Shown piece by piece: positions 7,133 to 15,166 of a DNA stretch of 64,000 nt (positions are counted from its first letter, which is position 1; each line of letters opens with the position of its first letter). The notes beneath the pieces were generated by a model. It made no database searches. It was not told the DNA's origin and was given only the letters and a program-made list of their open reading frames with translations. The position numbers were made by a program, and so were the translations under genes. Source of the stretch: an uncultured Parolsenella sp. Its GTDB lineage: Bacteria; Actinomycetota; Coriobacteriia; Coriobacteriales; Atopobiaceae. The DNA is taken from positions 1 to 64,000 of the forward strand of contig NZ_CAKUIH010000006.1 in assembly GCF_934660935.1 (NCBI RefSeq). Direction: 5' to 3'.

Positions 7133-8140
7133 ATGGCAGAAATGGTCACATTCAACGAGGAGACGATCCTTGCCCAGGGCGAGGCGATCTATGGTCGTCG
7201 CGCCGAGATTGAGGCAATGGCCGACGCCGTCACCGAGAAGGGCTTCTCCGGCATTCTCATTTCCTCCTCCGGCGGTTCCCAGGCCATGCTCGCGCCGTTT
7301 TCCGCGATGATCGACGAGCTGAGCGATATCCCCTGGCGCGCCGTCCTTTCCGCCGAGCTCGTGCTTACCGGCTGCAACATGGTGGACGAGAAGACCCTCG
7401 TGCTCATGACGAGCAAGTCCGGCGACACCACCGAGACCCTTGCCGCTGCCCGCTGGCTCAAGGAGCGTGGCTGCACGATCTTCTCCGTCATTGGCAAGGC
7501 GGATTCCCCGCTCGAGGAGATCTCTGACTTCAGCTTCGTCTACGGCGATGGCCGCCCGCAGGAGCTCGTCGTCTACCTCTTCCTGGGCCGTCTACTCCAC
7601 AACGCCGGCTGCTTCGACGCCTATCCCACCTTTGCTGACGAACTCGCCAACCTTGTTCCGGGCCTCGTCTCCGTGCGCAAGCAGTTCGACGCCCGAGCTC
7701 GCGCCTACTGCGAGCGCTATCACGACGCTCCGTACCACATCTGGGTTTCCTCCGGTGACATCTGGCCCACCTGCTACGCCTACGCCATGTGCGTGCTCGA
7801 GGAGAGCCAGTGGATTCGCACCAAGAGCGTCTCGAGCCCCGAGTTCTTCCATGGCACGCTCGAGCTCCTCGAGAAGGACGTGCCGCTCACGCTGCTCGTG
7901 GGCGAGGGCTCCACGCGCGCCCTTGACCTGCGCGTGAAGGATTTCGCCGAGAAGGTCACTGACGAGCTCACCGTCATCGACGCCGCCGAGTTCGACATGC
8001 CCGGCATTTCCGCCGAGACCCGCCACTGGCTTGGTCCCGTCGTGATGAACGCCGCCCTCCAGCGCATCTCCAAGAATATGGAGGACGTCACCGGTCACTC
8101 GCTCGACATCCGTCGCTACTACCGCAAGCTGGAGTACTAA
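7133..8140 (+). CDS. SIS-domain sugar-phosphate deglycase/isomerase (FrlB/GfrF-like)
   Basis: Cytosolic protein of 335 residues with two SIS (phosphosugar-binding) domains. SISSSGGSQAM-type phosphate binding (ISSSGGSQAM) and the LMTSKSGDTTET loop lie in the first domain. SVSSPEFFHGTLELLE in the second resembles the catalytic Glu/His region of GlmS-type isomerases and of fructoselysine-6-phosphate deglycases. There is no glutaminase domain, so it is not GlmS. Its length fits FrlB/GfrF, which release lysine and glucose-6-phosphate from fructoselysine-6-phosphate. The start at ATG 7133 has GGAGG 12 bases before; ATG 7142 is an alternative. The stop overlaps the next start (TAATG). Deglycase activity is inferred from domain type and from the PTS and kinase neighbours. 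Confidence 0.8.
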   Translation: MAEMVTFNEETILAQGEAIYGRRAEIEAMADAVTEKGFSGILISSSGGSQAMLAPFSAMIDELSDIPWRAVLSAELVLTGCNMVDEKTLVLMTSKSGDTTETLAAARWLKERGCTIFSVIGKADSPLEEISDFSFVYGDGRPQELVVYLFLGRLLHNAGCFDAYPTFADELANLVPGLVSVRKQFDARARAYCERYHDAPYHIWVSSGDIWPTCYAYAMCVLEESQWIRTKSVSSPEFFHGTLELLEKDVPLTLLVGEGSTRALDLRVKDFAEKVTDELTVIDAAEFDMPGISAETRHWLGPVVMNAALQRISKNMEDVTGHSLDIRRYYRKLEY

Positions 8141-9645
8141 TGAAGGTCCTCGGCCTGGGAGACAACGTCTTCGACTCCTACGACAACCTCGGCATCGCCT
8201 ATCCCGGCGGCAACGCCGTGAACGTTGCCGTGAGTGCGTCGCGCCTCGGGCACGAGGCGAGTTACCTTGGCCGCGTGGCGGATGACCTCTGGGGAGAGCG
8301 CCTGCTTGGCGCGCTCAAGGCAGAGCGCGTGGACGCGAGCGCCTGCGAGATCGTCCCCGGCGGTACGACCAAGCTCTGTCATCAGGATCGCATTGACGGC
8401 GAGCGTCACTTCAAAGGCGTCGAGCTGGGGGAGGCCTGGCCGGGAGCTCCCGTGCCGAGCGCCTCTTCCGTCGAGTACGCCTGTGGGTTCGACGCTATCC
8501 TCACGAGCTGTAACGCGAAGGTCGACGATTGGCTGCCCCTGCTCGACGGGCGCCAGGGCGTCCTCTCCTATGACTTCGGCGAGAAGGACAAGTACCGCAC
8601 GCCTGAGAACCTTGCCAAGATAGTCCCCCATATCGATTTGGCGCAGTTCTCGATGAGTGGCGTCGACCAGACGGTCATTGACGAGTTTCTCGCCAACTGG
8701 CAGTTCGATTGCCCCGTGCTCGTTACGAGGGGCAGCCTGCCGCCGCTTCTCTCTTGGAGCGGAGGACGGGCCCACGGAGTCGCTGCTGCGGGCGACGCCG
8801 TGGACACGATGGGCGCGGGCGACTCGTTCGTGACGGCGCTCGTGACCTCCCTCGTCGAGAGGGGCTGGCGTCGAGGTGGGGCGTTGCCCGAGGCAAGCCG
8901 GCTTGAAGACGCGCTTGCTGCCGCTGCCGCGCACGCGGCGAGGATGTGTCAGGTCGAGGGCGCCTTCGGCCACGCCGCGCGCGATGGCGAGGTTCGTGCC
9001 GTCGTCTTTGACATGGATGGCGTGATCATCGAGTCCGAGCCGCTTTACCTCGCGATTATTGATGACTTCCTTACGAGCCGCGGTGCCACCAAGCTCACCG
9101 AGGAAGACCGCAACGCGATGTACGGCTGCACGACACAGATTCAGAACATGACTATCGCCAAGCACCTCGACGAGACCGCGGAAGAGATTGCACCTGCCAT
9201 CACGGCGTATTTCGAAGCACATCGCATCGACTATCGCGAAGCTCTCATTCCCGGTATCCGCGAGCTGCTTGCGTGGCTGCATGAGGAGGGCATCGCCGTT
9301 GGTCTTGCCTCCTCAAGCTCCATGCCGGAGATTCGTCAGATGCTCGACGAGTGCGAGCTCGGACACGCGTTCGACGCCGTCGTCACGGGTGATGATTTCG
9401 AGGAGTCCAAGCCCAACCCGGAGATCTACTTCCACACGTTTGGCGAGCTTGGTTGCAGTCCGAGCGAGGCAGTCGTCGTTGAGGATTCCGAATATGGCAT
9501 CACCGCCGGTAGGCGAGCGGGTGCTGAGGTGGTTGCCCTCTGCAAGACGCATGGCAGCATCAGCGACCGCGACGCCACGCTGGCATTCGATACGCATCGG
9601 GAAATTCTCGAGTACCTCAAGAGAAGGATTGGAGAGTCCAAATGA
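8140..9645 (+). CDS. PfkB-family sugar kinase fused to HAD-superfamily phosphatase/phosphoglucomutase-like domain
   Basis: A 501-residue two-domain protein. Residues 1 to about 280 are a ribokinase/PfkB fold: YPGGNAVNVAVSASRLG near the start and the catalytic DTMGAGDSF with D228. The short lid and sequence style resemble fructoselysine 6-kinase (FrlD). Residues 286 to about 495 are a HAD hydrolase of the beta-phosphoglucomutase subgroup: VFDMDGVIIESEP with nucleophile D291 and acid/base D293, LASSS, KPNPEIYF and VVEDSEYGI. No stop or frameshift lies between them, so it is one fused product. It overlaps both neighbours (TAATG and ATGA), which implies tight coupling. One part would phosphorylate and the other dephosphorylate or isomerise sugar phosphates. 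The actual substrates are unknown. Confidence 0.88.
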   Translation: MKVLGLGDNVFDSYDNLGIAYPGGNAVNVAVSASRLGHEASYLGRVADDLWGERLLGALKAERVDASACEIVPGGTTKLCHQDRIDGERHFKGVELGEAWPGAPVPSASSVEYACGFDAILTSCNAKVDDWLPLLDGRQGVLSYDFGEKDKYRTPENLAKIVPHIDLAQFSMSGVDQTVIDEFLANWQFDCPVLVTRGSLPPLLSWSGGRAHGVAAAGDAVDTMGAGDSFVTALVTSLVERGWRRGGALPEASRLEDALAAAAAHAARMCQVEGAFGHAARDGEVRAVVFDMDGVIIESEPLYLAIIDDFLTSRGATKLTEEDRNAMYGCTTQIQNMTIAKHLDETAEEIAPAITAYFEAHRIDYREALIPGIRELLAWLHEEGIAVGLASSSSMPEIRQMLDECELGHAFDAVVTGDDFEESKPNPEIYFHTFGELGCSPSEAVVVEDSEYGITAGRRAGAEVVALCKTHGSISDRDATLAFDTHREILEYLKRRIGESK

Positions 9646-10076
9646 TCGGTTTGATCGTTACGGGCCACGGTCATTTCGCGACCGGCCTCAAGAGCGCGCT
9701 TGCCCTTCTCGGCGGCGAGCCGAGCGACTTCGTCGCCGTCGATTTCCCCGACGGTGACACCACCGAAGACCTCGCCGCGAAGCTGGCGGCGGCGCTCGAT
9801 GAGCTTGCCGGCTGCGACGGCATTCTCGTCTGCTGCGACCTTCTCGGCGGATCGCCCTTCAAGGCTGCCGTGGTGCTCGCGCAGGATCGCGACGACGTTC
9901 GCGTCATCGCCGGCACCAACCTGCCGCTTCTTGTCGAGACGCATCTCACGCGTGCCGGCTTTGACTCCGTCGATGCCCTCGCGGACGCTGCGATTGCCTC
10001 CGGTCACGCCTCGCTCGTGAAGTTCGAGATGCCCACGAGCGCCAACGACGATGACGACGAGGATGACGACATCTAA
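9642..10076 (+). CDS. PTS mannose-family IIA component with acidic C-terminal tail
   Basis: Cytosolic 144-residue EIIA that takes phosphate from HPr. The active histidine is in IVTGHGHFATG (H9). LVCCDLLGGSPFKAA (written ILVCCDLLGGSPF) is the second family signature. It starts with an ATGA overlap with the kinase-HAD gene. The last 11 residues, ANDDDDEDDDI, are an acidic extension beyond the normal fold and mirror the end of the IIC subunit. It completes the PTS whose IIB, IIC and IID genes lie upstream. Confidence 0.93.
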   Translation: MIGLIVTGHGHFATGLKSALALLGGEPSDFVAVDFPDGDTTEDLAAKLAAALDELAGCDGILVCCDLLGGSPFKAAVVLAQDRDDVRVIAGTNLPLLVETHLTRAGFDSVDALADAAIASGHASLVKFEMPTSANDDDDEDDDI

Positions 10077-10128
10077 GAAGCACTTTGTCCTTCAGGCCTA
10101 ACAATGACTCCAAGGGAAGGGAACGGAC

Positions 10129-11244
10129 ATGTCCGAAGAGAATCGTCCTACCATGCTCACCTACGTCGAGGAGACTCCGGCTCAGCTCGCCGCTAACATC
10201 GAGAACCGCCAGGCGCTCGTTGGTGGCCTCGTCGATGCCTATGTCGATGGCGGCTACCACAACATCTGGATCGTCGCGTGCGGCTCCAGCTCCAACGCCT
10301 CTCAGTGTGCCAAGCCGTTCATGATGAAGTACCTCGACGTTGACGTGCAGGTTGTGCCGCCCAACACGTTCATCGCCTACAAGGATCGCCTCGCCGCGGA
10401 CGACTTCGTCTTCGTGGTTTCCCAGAGTGGTTGCTCCACTAACTCCATCGAGGCGCTCGACAAGCTTCGCGCGATGGGCCGCAAGGCTGTTGGCCTTACC
10501 GGCAACCTCGAGTCTGACTTCAAGGATCACGCCGACGTCCTCGTTGACTATGGCGTGGGCGAGGAGTACGTGGGATACGTCACGAAGGGCGTGACCACGC
10601 TCGCCGAGTTCCTCATGCTGTTCGCCATCGAGGCCGGTGCCAAGCGCGGCGTCGCCTCCGCCGAGGCTCACGATGCGGTCATCGCCGAGATGAAGAAGTG
10701 CCCCGAGCGCCACGTTGCCTTCCAGAAGCAGGTCCACGAGTTCTATGACCGCAACAAGGCTGCGCTCACTTCGATGACGGTCGCCTACTCCTGCGGCTTC
10801 GCCCAGGGTTACGGCATTGCCTGCGAGGGCGCCCTCAAGATTGGCGAGACCATCCAGATCCCGAGCTTCGCCTATGAGGCGGAGGAGTTCAACCACGGTC
10901 CCAACCTGCAGCTCACGCCCAACTACACGCTGTTCTTCATCGATGACCTTGGCAAGACGTCTGATCGTCTCGTCCAGCTCGCCCGTGCCTCCCGCAGCGT
11001 GAGCGACCGCGTCTTTGTGGTCACGAACAACCCCGAGGTCGATGATGCGCACGCGCTGCGTCTGCCCGAGGATATCGAGGAGCCGCTGCTCATGCCTCTC
11101 TACGTGCTGCCGCTGTTCCAGATCCTGGCGTATCGCGCGACGACTGACCTCCACAAGTGGGAGAAGCACCCCATGTTCGAAAACTTCAGGAAGCTCTGCG
11201 AGTCCAAGACGGCTTCCATCTCGAAGATCATGCCTTTCGAATAG
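10129..11244 (+). CDS. SIS-domain protein, GfrE-like (glucoselysine-6-phosphate deglycase type)
   Basis: A 371-residue protein with two SIS domains and no glutaminase domain. The phosphosugar loops are WIVACGSSSNAS and VVSQSGCSTNS. The second domain has the GEGALKIGET-type motif (CEGALKIGE) and EAEEFNHGP, a catalytic glutamate/histidine arrangement like GlmS isomerase domains and GfrE. The pairing of this protein with another SIS protein, a mannose-type PTS and a GntR regulator closely parallels gfrABCDEF. RBS AAGGGAACGG precedes the ATG. It is the last gene of the locus; a 136-base gap follows. Confidence 0.8.
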   Translation: MSEENRPTMLTYVEETPAQLAANIENRQALVGGLVDAYVDGGYHNIWIVACGSSSNASQCAKPFMMKYLDVDVQVVPPNTFIAYKDRLAADDFVFVVSQSGCSTNSIEALDKLRAMGRKAVGLTGNLESDFKDHADVLVDYGVGEEYVGYVTKGVTTLAEFLMLFAIEAGAKRGVASAEAHDAVIAEMKKCPERHVAFQKQVHEFYDRNKAALTSMTVAYSCGFAQGYGIACEGALKIGETIQIPSFAYEAEEFNHGPNLQLTPNYTLFFIDDLGKTSDRLVQLARASRSVSDRVFVVTNNPEVDDAHALRLPEDIEEPLLMPLYVLPLFQILAYRATTDLHKWEKHPMFENFRKLCESKTASISKIMPFE

Positions 11245-11380
11245 GTTTTGCTAGAGTGTCTCCTGCTTCGCGTTCGAGCGCCACGGCCTGGCGTGGTGGG
11301 GCGGCTAGCTTGGCATTGTTGATTTGAGCTGGTGGGGCGTCGGCGTGTCCGGCGCCCCGTCTGTATCCGGGAGAAGGCAT

Positions 11381-11977
11381 ATGTATAGGTTTGCGCAGCG
11401 TAGGATGGGGATTGTGGCGGCCGTGATTATCGCGGCCCTTGCCATCGTGATCTTTGCGGTGTTTCCGGGCATCTATGCGGACCCGAAGGGTGGTCCCGTC
11501 TCCGCGCTGCTGATGGTCGTTGCCGCGACTGCCGTTGCCTATCTGGTGCTGCGTTTCGCGGCAGTCCGCGCGGAGGCCGTGCTCGTGGCACTTCGCGTGC
11601 GCCGCGGCAAGATCGCCCTCGCGCGCATTGACAAGATCGAGGAGCTGGGCGAGGCGCGCGACATCTGCCTTATGCCGCACCGTCTTTGCGCGTTCGAGAC
11701 CGAGGTGTTCGTGCCGGGCGGCGAGAGCTTCTCGTGCCGCATCGTTGAGGACATCGATAAGAGGTTCGAGGTCAAGACACCTGCCTGGGTGTATGTCACC
11801 TACGAGGGTGAGGCCGCGCGAGACCGGGTTGGGATCGTGCCCACCTCCGTGCTGTTCGCCACGCCGAGCCTCGAGCCCGTGGTTCGCGAGCTCGAGAAGC
11901 GCTGCCACCCTGCCTACGTCGAGGTCTCCCGCGGCCTTCACGGCCTCGCGATGGCGCCGTTCAAGCGCAAGGGCTAG
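11381..11977 (+). CDS. Hypothetical membrane protein with two N-terminal helices
   Basis: A 198-residue protein that I do not recognise as a named family. Helix 1 spans about residues 10-30 (IVAAVIIAALAIVIFAVFPG) and helix 2 about 40-58. The remaining 140 residues are a soluble, mixed alpha/beta-looking domain ending in a basic tail (FKRKG). ATG 11381 follows GGGAGAAGGCAT. It could be a small membrane sensor or envelope protein. The gap from the sugar locus and its own ribosome site suggest it is not part of that pathway. Confidence 0.75.
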   Translation: MYRFAQRRMGIVAAVIIAALAIVIFAVFPGIYADPKGGPVSALLMVVAATAVAYLVLRFAAVRAEAVLVALRVRRGKIALARIDKIEELGEARDICLMPHRLCAFETEVFVPGGESFSCRIVEDIDKRFEVKTPAWVYVTYEGEAARDRVGIVPTSVLFATPSLEPVVRELEKRCHPAYVEVSRGLHGLAMAPFKRKG

Positions 11978-12001
11978 CGAACGCCGAGCGAGCCAGCGAC
12001 G

Positions 12002-12066
12002 AAACCTACCTCTTGTAAGGGATTCGGGCCAAAAACGGTGCCAATTCGTTACAAGAGGTAGGTTTT
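12002..12066 (+). repeat. Imperfect palindromic repeat, copy 3
   Basis: The left arm AAACCTACCTCTTGTAAGG (12002) pairs with the right arm GTTACAAGAGGTAGGTTT (12048-12065). The centre GGGCCAAAAACGGTGCC matches copies 1 (inverted) and 2. Like copy 2 it lies between the ends of two convergent genes. Confidence 0.85.
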
Positions 12067-12148
12067 GTGCTCGCGTGGCGCGTGGCGCGGGTCGCGTCGG
12101 CGGTAGCGGGCGCGTCGGCGGACCCTGCGAGCTGCCGCGCCGCGGACT

Positions 12149-12904
12149 CTACGCCACCGTGAGGCCGTTGGCGCGTAGGCGCTCGACGGCGTCCGGACGA
12201 ACCTCGTCGCAGATGGCGAGGTCGAAATCATCGAGCGTGGCATAGCGGTAAGTGCCCGCGTGGCCGAGCTTGTCTGTGTCGCAGAGCAGCACGTTTACCT
12301 CGGCTCGTGCCATCGCCGCCTGCTTGGCGGGAACGTCTTCCATGTCGAGCGTGAGCACGTCGCCAGCCTCGGCCTCGACGCCCACGGCTCCCATGAATGC
12401 GGCGTCGAAGCGGTAGGGGTCGAGCGCGCTCGCGGCGAGGTTGCCGACGAACCCGTTGTACTCTGCGTCATACGAGCCACCGGGGCAGAAAGTGCGCACG
12501 TTCGCGCCGGCACTGGCCTCGCGCAGGACGTCAACGGAGTTGGAGACGACAGTGAGCGACAGGTCGCTGGCGCCCACAAGCTGGGCGAGGAGGATGTTTG
12601 AGGAGGAGAAGTCGAGGTAGACGGTCTGCCTGGGCTTGAGCATCGCAAAGGCCTTGGTGGCGATGGCTTGCTTCTCGGGGCGGAGGAGGTCGACGCGCTC
12701 CGCGACGACGCGGTTTACCTCGGGGTCAACACGCGTGGCCCCGCCGTAGACCTTGCGACAGCGACCCTCGGCGACAAGTCTGCGAAGGTCCTTGCGAATG
12801 CAATCCTCCGTCACATCGAACTTGCCGGCGAGGTCTGAGACGGTAACGTGGCCCTCCTGGTCGATGAGCTGGGCGATAGCCTCCTGTCGCGCTTCGAGAA
12901 ACAT
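12149..12904 (-). CDS. DeoR-family transcriptional regulator
   Basis: A 251-residue sugar-metabolism repressor. The N-terminal helix-turn-helix is typical of the family (ARQEAIAQLIDQEGHVTVSD, then DCIRKDLRRL, and YGGATR). The C-terminal sugar-phosphate sensing domain includes FLDFSSSNILLA-like (VYLDFSSSN), TVVSNSV and LCDTDKLG. It is divergent from the fructose-6-phosphate aldolase gene across a 256-base gap. This implies it controls that gene and itself, probably by sensing a sugar phosphate. Confidence 0.93.
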   Translation of the reverse strand: MFLEARQEAIAQLIDQEGHVTVSDLAGKFDVTEDCIRKDLRRLVAEGRCRKVYGGATRVDPEVNRVVAERVDLLRPEKQAIATKAFAMLKPRQTVYLDFSSSNILLAQLVGASDLSLTVVSNSVDVLREASAGANVRTFCPGGSYDAEYNGFVGNLAASALDPYRFDAAFMGAVGVEAEAGDVLTLDMEDVPAKQAAMARAEVNVLLCDTDKLGHAGTYRYATLDDFDLAICDEVRPDAVERLRANGLTVA

Positions 12905-13022
12905 CGGGCCTCCGTCTCGTTTCGTTCGGTTTCATAGCTTGCGCCCGAATCATACCATCCAAATTGCGCCGAATACGAACAAACTGAGACAGAATAAGAG
13001 AAAGTACTTGCAAATCAATAAT

Positions 13023-13039
13023 CTCAGAAGTAATCTGAG
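13023..13039. promoter_or_regulatory. Perfect 6-bp inverted repeat, CTCAGA-N5-TCTGAG
   Basis: It lies in the divergent promoter gap between the deoR gene and fsa, about 120 bases before the fsa start, in the AT-richer part of the gap. It is a candidate operator for the neighbouring DeoR protein. Function is inferred from position. Confidence 0.45.
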
Positions 13040-13160
13040 CGCAGAGAACGGCGTCGCCGCGAGGCGTCGCAAAAGGAATCGTGCGAGGGTTTGCAAGAGG
13101 GTGCTGCGCTCGTCGCCCTCGCCAAAAAAGACCGCTCGCGGTCAGTCGAAGGGATTGCTC

Positions 13161-13829
13161 ATGGAACTCATCATCGATACCGCCAACCTCGACGAGATCA
13201 AGAAGCTCGATGCTCTGCTCAACGTCGACGGCGTGACCACCAACCCCACGATCATCACCCGCAGCGGCAAGACCCCCGAGGTCGTCCTCCCCGAGATTAT
13301 TGAGTATCTCCGTCCGGACCAGAAGCTCTTCGTCCAGGTCGTCTCCGAGGATTACGACGGCATCATGGAGGAGGCCCGCTACATCAACGGCCTTCGCCCG
13401 GAGAACACCTACGCCAAGATTCCTGTCACCCGCGATGGCCTTAAGGCCGTGAAGGATGCCCACAACGAGGGCCTCGGCGTCCTCGCCACGGCGATCTTCT
13501 CGCCCGAGTCCGCCTTCCTCGCCGCCCTCAACGGCGCCGACTACCTCGCTCCCTACGTGAACCGCATGTCCAACTACGGCGACGGCATTCAGCAGGTCGC
13601 CGACCTCATCGAGATGCTCGCCGTCCAGGGTCTCGACACCAAGGTCATGGCCGCGTCGCTGCACAACACCAACCAGGTGCACGAGCTCATCCTTGCTGGC
13701 ATTCAGGCCATCACCTTCCCGCCGGCGGTCCTCAACACGATGATCGACCAGCCGGGCACCGTGAATGCCGTGCACGATTTCACCGCTTCTTGGGAGAAGA
13801 ACTACGGCCGCACCACACTGAGGGCGTAG
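13161..13829 (+). CDS. fsa: Fructose-6-phosphate aldolase / transaldolase-like protein
   Basis: A 222-residue class I aldolase of the small TalC/MipB (FSA) group, which splits fructose-6-phosphate into dihydroxyacetone and glyceraldehyde-3-phosphate or performs related aldol chemistry. MELIIDTANLDEIKKL and GVTTNPTI are diagnostic. The Schiff-base lysine is in YAKIPVT (K86, equivalent to K85 of E. coli FsaA). ATG 13161 follows GAAGGGA; the longer in-frame extension upstream lacks family similarity. It is flanked by a divergent DeoR gene and ends at a very strong hairpin terminator. Close relatives act as plain transaldolases, so the exact activity is open. Confidence 0.9.
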   Translation: MELIIDTANLDEIKKLDALLNVDGVTTNPTIITRSGKTPEVVLPEIIEYLRPDQKLFVQVVSEDYDGIMEEARYINGLRPENTYAKIPVTRDGLKAVKDAHNEGLGVLATAIFSPESAFLAALNGADYLAPYVNRMSNYGDGIQQVADLIEMLAVQGLDTKVMAASLHNTNQVHELILAGIQAITFPPAVLNTMIDQPGTVNAVHDFTASWEKNYGRTTLRA

Positions 13830-13845
13830 CTCACGGATTCCCAAC

Positions 13846-13933
13846 GGGCCCCAGCCGGCTACGTCTCGCGCTCAGACAGCTTCGCCTTCGGCGAAGAACT
13901 CGCGCGAGACGCAGTCGGACTGGGGCCCTTTTC
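13846..13933. terminator. Long hairpin terminator after fsa
   Basis: The outer arm GGGCCCCAGCCGGCT (13846-13860) pairs with a mostly matching arm ending ACTGGGGCCC (13919-13928), and TTTT follows. Inside are TCTCGCGC/GCGCGAGA arms and a small CTTCGCC-TTCG-GGCGAAG cap. It ends fsa transcription and may also serve the convergent deoR gene. Confidence 0.9.
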
Positions 13934-14024
13934 CATATCGAGCTGGCCTTGAGTGCGATCTAGGTTCAGATTCTCTAGCTGCTTTTCGCTTCGCCTGCGG
14001 CGCAATGTGCAGGGCTGCTATTCG

Positions 14025-14810
14025 CTAGCAGAGGGCGGGGGTGCCGGTGGAGGTGATGGCGGTGAGGATGTCGCGGTTCGAGGTGTCCGTGATGACGGCG
14101 CTGAAGTCCGAGATGGAGGCATAGCGGTAGCCCGTGCGAATCGCGAACTTCCCCTCTTCTGCCAGGAGGAAGCAATAGGAAGCGTTCTTGATGACCTGCT
14201 CGTTCACGCGGCCATCGTCGACAGAGGTCGCCAGGACAGCGTTCTTGGAGAGATCGACGCCGCATGCGCCGATAAAAGCCTTTGAAAACAAGAGCGGCTC
14301 AAGAAGGCTGATCGTGGACGGACCCGTGAAGCCATTGAGGTGCACGTTGAGATAACCACCCGTTGCGAGGGCCGTGACCTTGGGATTTCTCGCGAGGCGG
14401 GGGAGGACGTCAATCATGTTCGTGGTCACGATAAGGCGCTTGTCGCTTGAGGCGATCATGTCCGCGAGATAGAGGTTCGTGCGAGAGACGCCCAGGAAAA
14501 TCGCATCGCCATCGCTGATCTCGAGGAAGGCGCGGGCGGCAACGGCTCGGCGCCCGTCGTCCTCGGCATCGCGCTGGAGGGCGACGGTCTCTGCCACGCT
14601 ATCGTGCTGGGGAGTCTGCGCGGCAGGATTGTCCGCCTTAAGAGCTCCGCCATACTCACGCTTAATCTTCCCCTCTTTCTGAAGTGCCTTGAGGTCCTTT
14701 CGGATGCTGTCAACGCTGACGGCAAAGCGCTTGGCGAGATCATCCACGGTGGCAAAACCAGTGGAATTCACGATGCAGACGATCTCTTTGCGGCGCTCTT
14801 TCGGGAACAA
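14025..14810 (-). CDS. DeoR-family transcriptional regulator (second)
   Basis: A 261-residue repressor with helix-turn-helix FATVDDLAKRFAVSVDSIRK followed by DLKALQKEGKIKREYGGAL, and a C-terminal ligand domain (FLGVSRTNLYLADMI, LIVTTNMIDVL, FIGACGVD). It is divergent from the ascorbate-family PTS operon, so it is the probable regulator of that operon. It is only distantly similar to the other DeoR protein at 12149-12904. Confidence 0.93.
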   Translation of the reverse strand: MFPKERRKEIVCIVNSTGFATVDDLAKRFAVSVDSIRKDLKALQKEGKIKREYGGALKADNPAAQTPQHDSVAETVALQRDAEDDGRRAVAARAFLEISDGDAIFLGVSRTNLYLADMIASSDKRLIVTTNMIDVLPRLARNPKVTALATGGYLNVHLNGFTGPSTISLLEPLLFSKAFIGACGVDLSKNAVLATSVDDGRVNEQVIKNASYCFLLAEEGKFAIRTGYRYASISDFSAVITDTSNRDILTAITSTGTPALC

Positions 14811-15166
14811 CGTAGACTCCGGTCGAGGGTGGTTTGACGGGTTAATAGGGCGGTTGCTTACATAATAAGTCCGAATTTGTCCTTCACATGCCTGGAGATA
14901 ATGTGCTAATCGACTCGCATATTAACGAGGCGAGATCTAAAACCCCAGGTAAAACTATTTACTAAGTCGCGCACGAAGTGGATGGAACAGGAAATAAGAC
15001 AGACCGGCACCTACCGTTCGCGGCTAAAAACCTACCGTAAGCGGGAAGCAAAAAGGACAAAACAGGAAAAACCAGGAAATGTCGAATCTGTTTCTTGCCG
15101 GTCGTGTACAATCGGTGAAGAATGTGAGTGGAACTATGCCTTTTTAATGCAGAAAGGGGTTTGTCC
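14811..15166. other. Divergent promoter region, deoR to PTS IIA
   Basis: This 356-base gap is AT-richer than its surroundings and contains no gene. It holds two direct repeats of a CCTACCG element 21 bases apart (15009-15045) and a possible -10 box TACAAT at 15107-15112. Confidence 0.65.
15009..15045. promoter_or_regulatory. Direct repeat ACCTACCG x2, 21-bp spacing
   Basis: ACCTACCGTTCGCGG at 15009 and ACCTACCGTAAGCGGG at 15030, exactly two helical turns apart. They lie between the second deoR gene and the PTS operon. The same CCTACCGTTCG 11-mer, also in a 21-base phased pair, occurs upstream of lsrA. This is a candidate regulator binding site. Confidence 0.5.

Noticed and set aside
7133..8140. 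GlmS (glucosamine-6-phosphate synthase) for the SIS proteins
   Set aside because: Both SIS proteins lack the N-terminal glutaminase domain and its catalytic cysteine, and they sit in a PTS catabolic locus.
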